Positions 38,338-46,513 of a stretch of DNA of 64,000 bases are shown in pieces. Each line of letters opens with the position of its first letter. Within the stretch, counting starts at the first letter, position 1. The translations under genes and the position numbers were made by a program. The stretch comes from Oscheius tipulae (Eukaryota > Nematoda > Chromadorea > Rhabditida > Rhabditidae), in the NCBI GenBank assembly GCA_037178975.1, contig JASJZH010000007.1:18893-82892 (forward strand), given 5' to 3'. The notes beneath the pieces were generated by a model, which made no database searches, was not told the origin of the DNA, and saw only the letters and a list, made by a program, of their open reading frames with translations.

Positions 38338-40045
38338 TCTGCGGCCGTCACCCGGATAGATGAGCTGAAGCAATCCAGGATACCTGGTGCGCAGCGAAAC
38401 GATCGCCGGCAGCGCAATATGGCCAGTCTGCAGAAGATCCGCAGCAACGAGCAACTGCGGCCGTCGTCCCTATCGCTGCGCTGAAGGAATCCAGGATACC
38501 TGGTGCGCGGCGAAGCGATCGCCGGCAGCGCAGTATGGCCAGTCTGCAGAAGATCCGCAGCAACGAGCAACTGCGGCCGTCGTCCCTATCGCTGCGCTGA
38601 AGGAATCCAGGATACCTGGTGCGCGGCGAAGCGATCGCCGGCAGCGCAGTATGGCCAGCCTGCAGGAGATCCGGAACAGCGAGCAACTGCGGCCGTCGTC
38701 CGGATCGCTGCGCTGAAGGAATCCAGAAAGAGTACCTGGTGCGCGGCGAAGCGATCGCCGGCAGCGCAGATGGCCAGCCTGCAGGAGATCCGGAACAGCG
38801 AGCAACTGCGGCCGTCGTCCGGATCGCTGCGCTGAAGGAATCCAGAAAGAATACCTGGTGCGCGGCGAAGCGATCGCCGGTAACGCAGATGGCCAGCCTG
38901 CAGGAGATCCGGAGCAGCGAGCAACTGCGACCGTCGTCCGGGCCGACCGGGAACTGAAGGAATCCAGGATACCTGGTGCGCGGCGAAGCGATCGCCGGTA
39001 ACGCAGATGGCCAGCCTGCAGGAGATCCGGAACAGCGAGCAACTGCGGCCGTCGTCCGGATCGCTGCGCTGAAGGAATCCAGAAAGAGTACCTGGTGCGC
39101 GGCGAAGCGATCGCCGGCAGCGCAGATGGCCAGCCTGCAGGAGATCCGGAACAGCGAGCAACTGCGGCCGTCGTCCGGATCGCTGCGCTGAAGGAATCCA
39201 GAAAGAATACCTGGTGCGCGGCGAAGCGATCGCCGGTAACGCAGATGGCCAGCCTGCAGGAGATCCGGAACAGCGAGCAACTGCGGCCGTCGTCCGGATC
39301 GCTGCGCTGAAGGAATCCAGAAAGAATACCTGGTGCGCGGCGAAGCGATCGCCGGTAACGCAGATGGCCAGCCTGCAGGAGATCCGGAGCAGCGAGCAAC
39401 TGCGACCGTCGTCCGGGCCGACCGGGAACTGAAGGAATCCAGGATACCTGGTGCGCGGCGAAGCGATCGCCGGTAACGCAGATGGCCAGCCTGCAGGAGA
39501 TCCGGAACAGCGAGCAACTGCGGCCGTCGTCCGGGCGTCGTCCGGATCCGATGAGCTGAAGGAATCCAGGATACCTAGTGCGCGGCGAAACGATCACCGG
39601 CAGCGCAGATGGCCAGCCTGCAGGAGATCCGGAACAGCGAGCAGCTGCGGCCGTCGTCCGGGCCGACCGGGAACTGAAGCAATCCAGAATACCTGGTGCG
39701 CGGCGAAACGATCACCTGCAGCGCAGATGGCCAGCCTGCAGGAGATTCGGAGCAGCGAGCAACTGCGGGCGTCGTCCGGATCCGATGAGCTGAAGGAATC
39801 CAGGATACCTGGTGCGCGGCGAAGCGATCGCCGGCAGAGCAGTATGGCCAGCTTGCAGGAGATCCGGAGCAACGAGCAGCTGCGGGCGTCGTCCGGATCG
39901 ATCGGGAGCTGAAGGAATCCAGAATACCTGGTACGCGGCGAAGCGATCGCCGGTAGAGCAATTATGGCCAGTCTGCAGGTGATCCGTAATAGCTACGCAC
40001 GTCGTCCGGATCGCTGCCCTGAAGGAATCCAAGGACACCTTGTGC
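38338..40045. repeat. 118-bp repeat array 3 (about 15 units)
   Basis: Fifteen units of 116-119 bp in F orientation. Two sub-types alternate: one with ATCCAGGATACCTGG, one with ATCCAGAAAGAATACCTGG that lacks the first half of the CCAGG hairpin. Many units pair CTGCGCTG with CAGCGCAG around two inner hairpins. Right end decays after ~39960. Confidence 0.9.
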
Positions 40046-40362
40046 ATTACACAGCAAACTCTGCAATATCATTGCTTTAAATAAATCCAAATCATCAGCA
40101 CGGGGGCTAGGTTTGTGGATAAAGTTACGCCCTACCAGGGGAGCTCCCCCAACAAACAAAGAACTCCACAAATCAAAGGTATGAAAATAAAAGTCTGGAA
40201 GATTTAAAACAGACCCACGACCAATAGCTAAAAAATAAGTAGACGGAAGTGCGTTGTGAAAGTTCGCGTCCTGCCTCAGTTCGCGCTCACGCCTCCTCAG
40301 AGCGCTCCAGAGACATGAACTAGAATCAATAGTACCAGCACTACCGCAAAAGAATGAGCTCT
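40046..40362. other. 317-bp gap between array 3 and the replication gene
   Basis: No gene, terminator or clear repeat seen. GC content falls back to the local average after a GGGGGCTAGG..CCAGGGGAGCTCCCCC stretch (short inverted repeat GGGGAGCTCCCC at ~40137). Confidence 0.4.
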
Positions 40363-41793
40363 TTAAAATGGCACTCTCTTCCCCCCATTCTTCTCCTCTA
40401 CCACATCATTTGTTTCTGAACAAACAGTCTCATCGTTCTTTTCCGTAACGTCTTTCAATAAAGCTTCGTCCAAGAAATACCTAGAGACATTAGAACGTCC
40501 AATTCGCTTGGTGTCCGTTACAAGCATCCCAGAGTCTTTCATATTCTTCAAAACGTACTGCAAAGATCTCAAATTCACTTTTAGAACTTCTGCCAATTTG
40601 GCCTGCGACATCATCAAGTCTTTTTCAAACTCCTGATAATGCTTACGTAAATAAGCGACAAGGAGTTCTTCAATTGACTTGTATGACATTTTTTTTCTCT
40701 CTTCGCTACTTACTCTTTTAGTAATTGGTCTGAACTTAAGACCAGTAAATGCCTCTACATAATCGGGTGATGGTCCCTTATAGTCTTTATCAAATGCCTG
40801 GCCTATAGCACGTTCTACCTCAGACCAGGAGAACTTGTTCTTGTTAATACGATACTCATACCATTTTTTTAGTTCTTCGGTTGCCTGCTCTTTAGACCAT
40901 TCATCAGCTTTCATCCCTAGTGCTAATGTAAAGGCAGCGTTATTACGTCCAATTTTTTTGCGTCCAAATTTTTTACTATCGACAATAACGTTATCAGAGA
41001 ATTCTCCTGATAATAACTTCAGCATAGCTTTCTGACTCATTAATCTACCGAAATTCGGCTTCTCAGCAGAGTCAAATTCAGTTGGCCTAGTCTTCTCAGT
41101 TCTATTCTCCATCAAATTTTCATAAAATGAGAAAGTAGGCTTCGAGACAGGATTGAAATAAACAACATTCGTTTGTTGAGGCGTTCTAAAATAATGCTCT
41201 GCTGAAGCTGCATTCATATCTGATCCTAATAGACGAGCCATACTTTTAAGGGTTTTGTCATATCTTTTTATAGACTTGCTACCGTTCCATTCTCCTCGTA
41301 GAGGAACCATAGGTAAATACACATGGTAACCAGAGGTTGTTTTAATTACTCCAGAAACTTCAAAACCAAAACTTTTCACATGATCTATCAACTCTACATA
41401 GTTAGTTATGTTGAGCTTCAGTAAATTTTCCTGATCGAAATCGAATATTAACGCAACCATCCACCGGAGTTTACGTTTTTGATGAGATAAAGATGTGTAA
41501 GAAAGATTAGGACGATAATACTGGTAACCTTCTTCTTCTATCTTCTTGAACAAACTGGGATAAGATCTTGCGTTCTTAGGAATCAAACTCATTCCATCAA
41601 TGTCAAATGCTAAAGCAGTCCATCCAAATTGATTTTGAGTACTAAAAACACGAGACACATTTGGTTGTGTCCGATCTGTTAAATGTTGTTCATACTGATA
41701 TTTGAGAAATTCTCTATGTATATGACGAGATGGATCTGTCCATGATGTATGTATGCACCAAGAGACCGTTCTTTGCTCAGATATAGTGCTCAA
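40363..41793 (-). CDS. Primase-type plasmid replication protein
   Basis: 476 aa from TTG 41793 (GGGAGGA 8 nt upstream). Archaeo-eukaryotic primase-like N-terminal region: FGWTALAFDIDG and MVALIFDFDQEN (hhDhD metal sites) and GVIKTTSGYHVYLPM (S/G-x-H motif). A primase-C-terminal (PriCT-1) helical domain follows (GRNNAAFTLALGMKADEWSK..ERAIGQAF, residues ~275-335), then a winged helix (MSQAKLAEVLKVNLRSLQYVLKNM, ~395-420). This layout fits replication initiators of large Firmicute plasmids. A 650-nt leader with an antisense RNA and attenuator controls it. Confidence 0.72.
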   Translation of the reverse strand: MSTISEQRTVSWCIHTSWTDPSRHIHREFLKYQYEQHLTDRTQPNVSRVFSTQNQFGWTALAFDIDGMSLIPKNARSYPSLFKKIEEEGYQYYRPNLSYTSLSHQKRKLRWMVALIFDFDQENLLKLNITNYVELIDHVKSFGFEVSGVIKTTSGYHVYLPMVPLRGEWNGSKSIKRYDKTLKSMARLLGSDMNAASAEHYFRTPQQTNVVYFNPVSKPTFSFYENLMENRTEKTRPTEFDSAEKPNFGRLMSQKAMLKLLSGEFSDNVIVDSKKFGRKKIGRNNAAFTLALGMKADEWSKEQATEELKKWYEYRINKNKFSWSEVERAIGQAFDKDYKGPSPDYVEAFTGLKFRPITKRVSSEERKKMSYKSIEELLVAYLRKHYQEFEKDLMMSQAKLAEVLKVNLRSLQYVLKNMKDSGMLVTDTKRIGRSNVSRYFLDEALLKDVTEKNDETVCSETNDVVEEKNGGKRVPF

Positions 41794-42190
41794 GATCTAT
41801 TCCTCCCAAAAAATTACTTATTTTGATTTGATTTTTTAGGGATAAGGCATCTTGAATCCTTAATTAGGGCACTGTATAATAGAGCAACAAATTAAGCAGC
41901 ATTGCTGCATTAGTTCCTCAAATTACACCTAACCCGTGTACTAGGATTCTAAATATGCGCCTAATCCGCGCATCTACTCGGATCTGCTCCCTGGTCGGAG
42001 CAAAAATCCGCGTTTTTTTTAAAAATAGGCACACTTAAATAGCCTTTTCGCTTCTCATTTTTTTGAGAAAAAGGTTTGCGTCTAGCTGATCCAGCATCTG
42101 GCAATGTTGGATCAAGCACTAATTTAATTTACTGGCAGTTGTGAGCTGCTCCCGTACTAGCCCTAACAGGGCTATTTCTCTTTGAAATGC

Positions 42191-42234
42191 AAAAAAGGCA
42201 GCCAGAAATGGATTCATTACATCCATTGGCCACC
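42191..42234 (-). terminator. Candidate attenuator terminator in the rep leader
   Basis: Minus strand: GGTGGCCAATGGATG .. CCATTTCTGGCTGCC TTTTTT. It lies ~210 nt into the predicted rep leader, ~400 nt before the rep start. Confidence 0.6.
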
Positions 42235-42267
42235 TTAAACAATCGTAGAGTCAGAAAGAACCTTCCC

Positions 42268-42322
42268 AGGTGAAATTAGGAATATCACAGAAAAAACTTT
42301 ATGAATAATTCCTAATTTCACA
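42268..42322. repeat. Inverted repeat in the rep leader
   Basis: GTGAAATTAGGAAT / ATTCCTAATTTCAC, 14-bp perfect arms around ~25 nt; probably a leader structure upstream of the attenuator, or an initiator binding site. Confidence 0.6.
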
Positions 42323-42332
42323 CGAAGAATAC

Positions 42333-42361
42333 TTGAATCTGTTTTTTGATTCAGGTATACT
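42333..42361 (+). promoter_or_regulatory. Promoter of the antisense RNA
   Basis: -35 TTGAAT, exact 17-bp spacer, -10 TATACT. Confidence 0.75.
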
Positions 42362-42367
42362 TATAAC

Positions 42368-42437
42368 AAACGATTGTAAAGGTGGAACCCATTATCTTGT
42401 GAGTTGGCGCTCTGTAGAAGATAGTGGGTTTCTGTTT
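42368..42437 (+). ncRNA. Countertranscript RNA controlling rep
   Basis: A ~70-nt transcript predicted from the promoter at 42333 ends in a hairpin (AACCCATTATCTT / AAGATAGTGGGTT) followed by TCTGTTT. The loop is GTGAGTTGGCGCTCTGTAG. It is fully antisense to the 5' end of the predicted rep mRNA (start ~42445, minus strand), the arrangement of antisense-attenuation control in Gram-positive plasmids. Confidence 0.65.
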
Positions 42438-42451
42438 ATCAGTTAATACTC

Positions 42452-42481
42452 ATTATAATAGTGGTTGCGAACTAATCGCAA
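42452..42481 (-). promoter_or_regulatory. Predicted rep promoter
   Basis: Minus strand -35 TTGCGA (42481-42476), 18-bp spacer, -10 TATAAT (42457-42452). It overlaps a plus-strand hairpin GTGGTTGCG / CGCAACCAC + TTTTTT (42461-42491). Confidence 0.55.
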
Positions 42482-42614
42482 CCACTTTTTTCATACTATT
42501 ATCCATTTTGACCAGTTTCGACATATTTAGACTCAATTCGACACGATTCTCGCTTTATTTATTTACTTTTTATAGAAATTATCCCTATTAATATAAATTA
42601 TTTTCCCCGAAAAA

Positions 42615-42630
42615 ACGCACAATTGTTCAT
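42615..42630 (-). promoter_or_regulatory. 16-bp operator-like motif, copy 3
   Basis: Minus strand ATGAACAATTGTGCGT; 64 bp upstream of the HTH gene start. Confidence 0.4.
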
Positions 42631-42693
42631 CTTACTATTTTGTCTATTTTTCTTTATTGTTATAACGGGAAGAAAAACCTGGAGGAGAAATAG

Positions 42694-42933
42694 ATGAAAT
42701 TAAAACGTGCTAGAGAGAGACGACACAAAAGTCAAACTGAGGTATCAGAGTACGCTGGTATTTCATTAAGAAGCTACCAGTATATCGAAAGTGGAGAACA
42801 ATTACCGGCAGTAGACATTGCACTCAAAATTTGCAAGTTTTTAACTGTTAGCCCCTTCTACATCGACGAGTGGGATGACCCAGCTCCAAAAGAATTAAGA
42901 GTAGCTAAAGGACCTTCAGAACCTGGAAAATAA
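42694..42933 (+). CDS. Small XRE-type HTH regulator
   Basis: 79 aa; ribosome site CTGGAGGAG 7 nt before ATG. Complete lambda-repressor-like HTH (residues 2-56: LKRARERRHKSQTEVSEYAG-ISLRSYQYIESGEQLPAVDIALKICKFL). No second domain. Transcribed divergently from rep across the ~240-bp control region, so it may regulate rep or itself. The 16-bp motif upstream is a candidate operator. Confidence 0.75.
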   Translation: MKLKRARERRHKSQTEVSEYAGISLRSYQYIESGEQLPAVDIALKICKFLTVSPFYIDEWDDPAPKELRVAKGPSEPGK

Positions 42934-42982
42934 CCTGGATAATAATACAATTAGTACAGGCACAATCCAGGTACATAACAGC

Positions 42983-43008
42983 AAGGCCGAACCAATAGGA
43001 TCGGCCTT
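42983..43008 (+). terminator. Intrinsic terminator after the HTH gene
   Basis: AAGGCCGA / TCGGCCTT stem followed by TTTA. Confidence 0.75.
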
Positions 43009-43099
43009 TTATCATTTAAAAGTTCCTGTTTGTCTTGTCATCCCCTACTCGCGATACTCCAAATCGTTTTCAGACTGGCTGTAAGAAGTAAGGGAACAT

Positions 43100-43130
43100 G
43101 GACTGGTGCGACAGACACCAGTCCTTTCTT
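43100..43130 (+). terminator. Second plus-strand terminator hairpin
   Basis: GGACTGGTG / CACCAGTCC followed by TTTCTTTT, next to the solitary repeat unit. Confidence 0.6.
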
Positions 43131-43159
43131 TTATCTCCAGTTCGTTCTGATCGTCAAGT

Positions 43160-43265
43160 GGACCAGGTATCCTGGATTCCTTCAGCTCATGATCGATCCG
43201 AACGACGCCCGCAGCTGCTCGTTGCTCCGGATCTCCTGCAGGCTGGCCTTATTGCTCTGCCGGGT
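43160..43265. repeat. Solitary copy of the 118-bp repeat
   Basis: R orientation: GGACCAGGTATCCTGG, then TTCCTTCAGCTCATGATCGA, CCGCAGCTGCTCG and CTGCAGGCTGGCC. It again sits between terminators, here of two converging units. Confidence 0.85.
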
Positions 43266-43330
43266 GCGTACCGACTCTTAGGTGGCAGCTCTGGCCGCCT
43301 TAGAGCCGGTAGCATTAGCCACCAATCCAA

Positions 43331-43360
43331 AAAAAAGAGACCTTCTCTGACGAAGATCTC
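43331..43360 (-). terminator. Terminator for the 43.5-44.8 kb operon
   Basis: Minus strand GAGATCTTC / GAAGGTCTC followed by TTTTTTTT. Confidence 0.65.
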
Positions 43361-43492
43361 ATTCACTGGCTGTTTTAACCTTAATAACCGGAACCGTGAT
43401 TTTTCATTTCTTTACCTCCTTCTGACGTGAGCCACTGCCCGAATAGACGTAATTAAGAGTTGATTCTAGAAAAAGAAAAACACTCTAAAATA

Positions 43493-43624
43493 TTAAGAAT
43501 TATACAAATGCTCAATAATTTTATTCTGTAGTTTATTACTGTACCGCATCTCAAAATAGTTAAGACCCATTAAGATAATTATTATCACCAGCAGAACAGA
43601 CACAATCTTTTGGAATTTATTCAT
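43493..43624 (-). CDS. 43-aa single-pass membrane protein coupled to the secreted protein
   Basis: ATG 43624 overlaps the TGA of the upstream gene (TGATG). The product has a basic start (MNKFQKIVS), one membrane helix (VLLVIIIILMGLNYF) and a charged tail (EMRYSNKLQNKIIEHLYNS). The coupling implies equal expression with the secreted 397-aa protein. An immunity or export-partner role is possible, but nothing in the sequence proves it. Confidence 0.55.
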   Translation of the reverse strand: MNKFQKIVSVLLVIIIILMGLNYFEMRYSNKLQNKIIEHLYNS

Positions 43625-44817
43625 CACCAATTATACCCTACATTAAATGTGTTACTTAAATCAAACATTTTCTGAACAGCACTGTGCCATTCAGTAGCAT
43701 GACTTATTTGTACTCCTGTATAAGTGTATGCTTGATTTGCTTTCCAACTGCTACCTAATTCAATTGTGTCTGATCCTTGGAGATTTTTCAAGAAACCAGG
43801 TGTGATTACCCACTTTGCTGTATCTGTACTTGTGTTCTCTGTGAGAGCAATACTTGGATTACCATCATAAGTAAAACTCCACTCTATTCCCCACGGATAC
43901 GCAAATGAAACTGTGTAAGGTCCACTACTTGAAGTTTTAGGAGAGGCACTATATAAATCATCTTTTGCGTACAGGATATCATGAGTAACTGTTAGCTTCT
44001 TGGAATTGGTAGAGCCTCCAAGTTTATTTATTCGAATAATATCTTTAACTGCAAAATAATCGAATTTTGGATCTGACTCATTATTTTCTTTGTACAGCAA
44101 CCATTGAGTAACCATTTCACCACTATCTTGTCCATAAAGACCGCCAACAGTCCTAATATCAGCTGCATTACTTTTTACAATAGTAGCAAAAGGAGTAATC
44201 TGATTTGCTCTTTCTTCGTGTTTAACTATTTGTTTTAAAATAATGGATGCATCCGTAGGTATTTCGTTCCCGTTTTCATCCATGTTTTGATAGTTAAGCA
44301 TGAACAATTTATAATCTTGGTCCTCCAGTGTGTAACCCACAATCTCTTGTTCGGTTGTTTCTTTTAATCCACTTTTTAGTTCACCTTCGTTTTGTTGACC
44401 ATCATTAATGACGATCGATCGTACTTCCCCTTCAGCTTCATTACTGACTTTAAACTCTAACGGTTGGTTTAAAAGCTCTTCATATTTCCCTGGAGTCAGC
44501 CCGCCATATAAGTAAACCTTTTTCCCATCTTGAAGCGCTTTTTGTAAGAACGATCTCAGTTCAGGGTTGTGTTCTACTTCCTTTACGTCATATGCGAAAG
44601 AGCTATAATCATTAAGATTAGGTAAATTAGAACTTGGTTTTTCTAATGCAATGTTTGACTGTGCCACGTTCTTGCTAATTTCTTCAGTAGTAGCAAAAAA
44701 CAACCCTTCTTTTGGTTCAACAGGAGCAGGAGCTGCATACAAAGATGAACTAGTCACTGAGAACATAAGAGATGCAGCCAAGCTTAATCCAAACAATTTC
44801 ACCTTACCCTTAGACAT
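43624..44817 (-). CDS. Secreted protein of unknown function
   Basis: 397 aa. Clear signal peptide (KVKLFGLSLAASLMFSVTSSSLYAAPA). Mature N-terminal half mixed alpha/beta (LRSFLQKALQDGKKVYLYGGLTPGKYEELL), C-terminal ~170 residues beta-rich and aromatic (YTVSFAYPWGIEWSFTYDG, WKANQAYTYTGVQISHATEWHS..FNVGYNW), ending in Trp. No catalytic motif or wall anchor seen, and no family recognised. Flanked by arrays on both sides and followed by the tiny membrane protein. Confidence 0.6.
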   Translation of the reverse strand: MSKGKVKLFGLSLAASLMFSVTSSSLYAAPAPVEPKEGLFFATTEEISKNVAQSNIALEKPSSNLPNLNDYSSFAYDVKEVEHNPELRSFLQKALQDGKKVYLYGGLTPGKYEELLNQPLEFKVSNEAEGEVRSIVINDGQQNEGELKSGLKETTEQEIVGYTLEDQDYKLFMLNYQNMDENGNEIPTDASIILKQIVKHEERANQITPFATIVKSNAADIRTVGGLYGQDSGEMVTQWLLYKENNESDPKFDYFAVKDIIRINKLGGSTNSKKLTVTHDILYAKDDLYSASPKTSSSGPYTVSFAYPWGIEWSFTYDGNPSIALTENTSTDTAKWVITPGFLKNLQGSDTIELGSSWKANQAYTYTGVQISHATEWHSAVQKMFDLSNTFNVGYNW

Positions 44818-44971
44818 TTCTTCACTCTCCTATAGTTTTTATGAGTAGGAAAATAATTGTATGTATCTTATATCACATACTATCATTTTCCACCTCTAAT
44901 AATAAATAACAGTTGTTTCACAAAAAAGTTTCTATACTCCTAAATTTTTTTACCTTATTTTTGAAATAAAT

Positions 44972-46445
44972 ATGCCGGATCTTCCTGCAGGCTGGCCATA
45001 ATTACGCTACCGGCGATCGCTTCGCCGCGCACCAGGTATCCTGGATTCCTTCAGCTCATGATCGATCCGAACGACGCCCGCAGCTGCTCGTTGCTCCGGA
45101 TCTCCTGCAAGCTGGCTATACTGCTCTGCCGGCGATCGCTTCGCCGCACCAGGTATCCTGGATTCCTTCAGCTCACGATCGATCCGGACGACGCCCGCAG
45201 CTGCTCGTTGCTCCGGATCTCCTGCAAGCTGGCTATACTGCTCTGCCGGCGATCGCTTCGCCGCACCAGGTATCCTGGATTCCTTCAGCTCACGATCGAT
45301 CCGGACGACAGCCGCAGCTGCTCGTTGCTCCGGATCTCCTGCAAGCTGGCCATACTGCTCTGCCGGCGATCGCTTCGCCGCGCACCAGGTATCCTGGATT
45401 CCTTCAGCTCACGATCGATCCGAACGACGCCCGCAGCTGCTCGTTGCTCCGGATCTCCTGCAAGCTGGCCATACTGCTCTGCCGGCGATCGCTTCGCCGC
45501 GCACCAGGTATCCTGGATTCCTTCAGCTCATGATCGATCCGAACGACGCCCGCAGCTGCTCGTTGCTCCGGATCTCCTGCAAGCTGGCCATACTGCTCTG
45601 CCGGCGATCGCTTCGCCGCGCACCAGGTATCCTGGATTCCTTCAGCTCACGATCGATCCGGACGACAGCCGCAGCTGCTCGCTATGCCGGATCTCCTGCA
45701 GAATGGCCATACTCCTCTGCCGGCGATCGCTTCGCCGCGCACCCGGTATCCTGGATTCCTTCAGCTCACGATCGCTCATGACGACAGCCGCAGCTGCTCG
45801 CTGTTCCGGATCTCCTGCATGCTGGCCATACTGCTCTGCCAGCGATCGCTTCGCCGCGCACCAGGTATCCTGGATTCCTTCAGCTCACGATCGATCCGGA
45901 CGCCAGCCGCAGCTGCTCGCTATGCCGGCTCTCCTGCAGAATGGCCATACTCCTCTGCCGGCGATCGCTTCGCCGCGCACCAGGTATCCTGGATTCCTTC
46001 AGCTCACGATCGATCCGGACGACAGCCGCAGCTGCTCGCTGTTCCGGATCTCCTGCAGGCTGGCCATACTGCTCTGCCAGCGATCGCTTCGCCGCGCACC
46101 AGGTATCCTGGATTCCTTCAGCTCACGATCGATCCGGACGACAGCCGCAGCTGCTCGCTATGCCGGATCTCCTGCAGAATGGCCATACTCCTCTGCCGGC
46201 GATCGCTTCGCCGCGCACCAGGTATCCTGGATTCCTTCAGCTCACGATCGATCCGGACGACAGCCGCAGCTGCTCGCTGTTCCGGATCTCCTGCAGGCTG
46301 GCCATACTGCGCTGCCGCCGATCGCTTCGCCGCGCACCAGGTATCCTGGATTCCTTCAGCTCACAATCAATCCGAACGACGGCCGAAGTTGCTCGTTGCT
46401 CCGGCATGATAATTCCTGGTTATTGGCCATAAATACTCTGCCGGT
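44972..46445. repeat. 118-bp repeat array 4 (about 13 units)
   Basis: R orientation, unit 118-120 bp. The central part repeats as a higher-order pair (one unit with GCTATGCCGGATCTCCTGCAG, the next with GCTGTTCCGGATCTCCTGCAG), suggesting duplication of ~240-bp blocks. A 467-codon open frame on the plus strand is repeat-made and not a gene. Confidence 0.9.
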
Positions 46446-46463
46446 ATTCGCTTCAGCTTAATG

Positions 46464-46512
46464 CAAAAGAAGAGTCAGGCAGGAATATTCCCATACCTAG
46501 ACTCTTCTTTAT
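46464..46512 (-). terminator. Terminator of the giant SLH protein gene
   Basis: AAAGAAGAGTC..AGG / CCT.GACTCTTCTTT, 11 bp plus inner pairs, directly beside array 4. Confidence 0.6.
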
Positions 46513-46513
46513 T

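Noticed and set aside
42596-42640. LexA/DinR box near the HTH gene
   Set aside because: GAACAATTGTGC only partly fits CGAACN4GTTCG; the better description is the 16-bp motif shared with three other sites.
45058-46461. 467-codon plus-strand open frame in array 4 (and similar long frames in the other arrays)
   Set aside because: Made entirely of the 118-bp repeat; frames are open on both strands, shift with unit length, have no ribosome site and show repetitive RISC(R/K)LAIL-type translation in every array.
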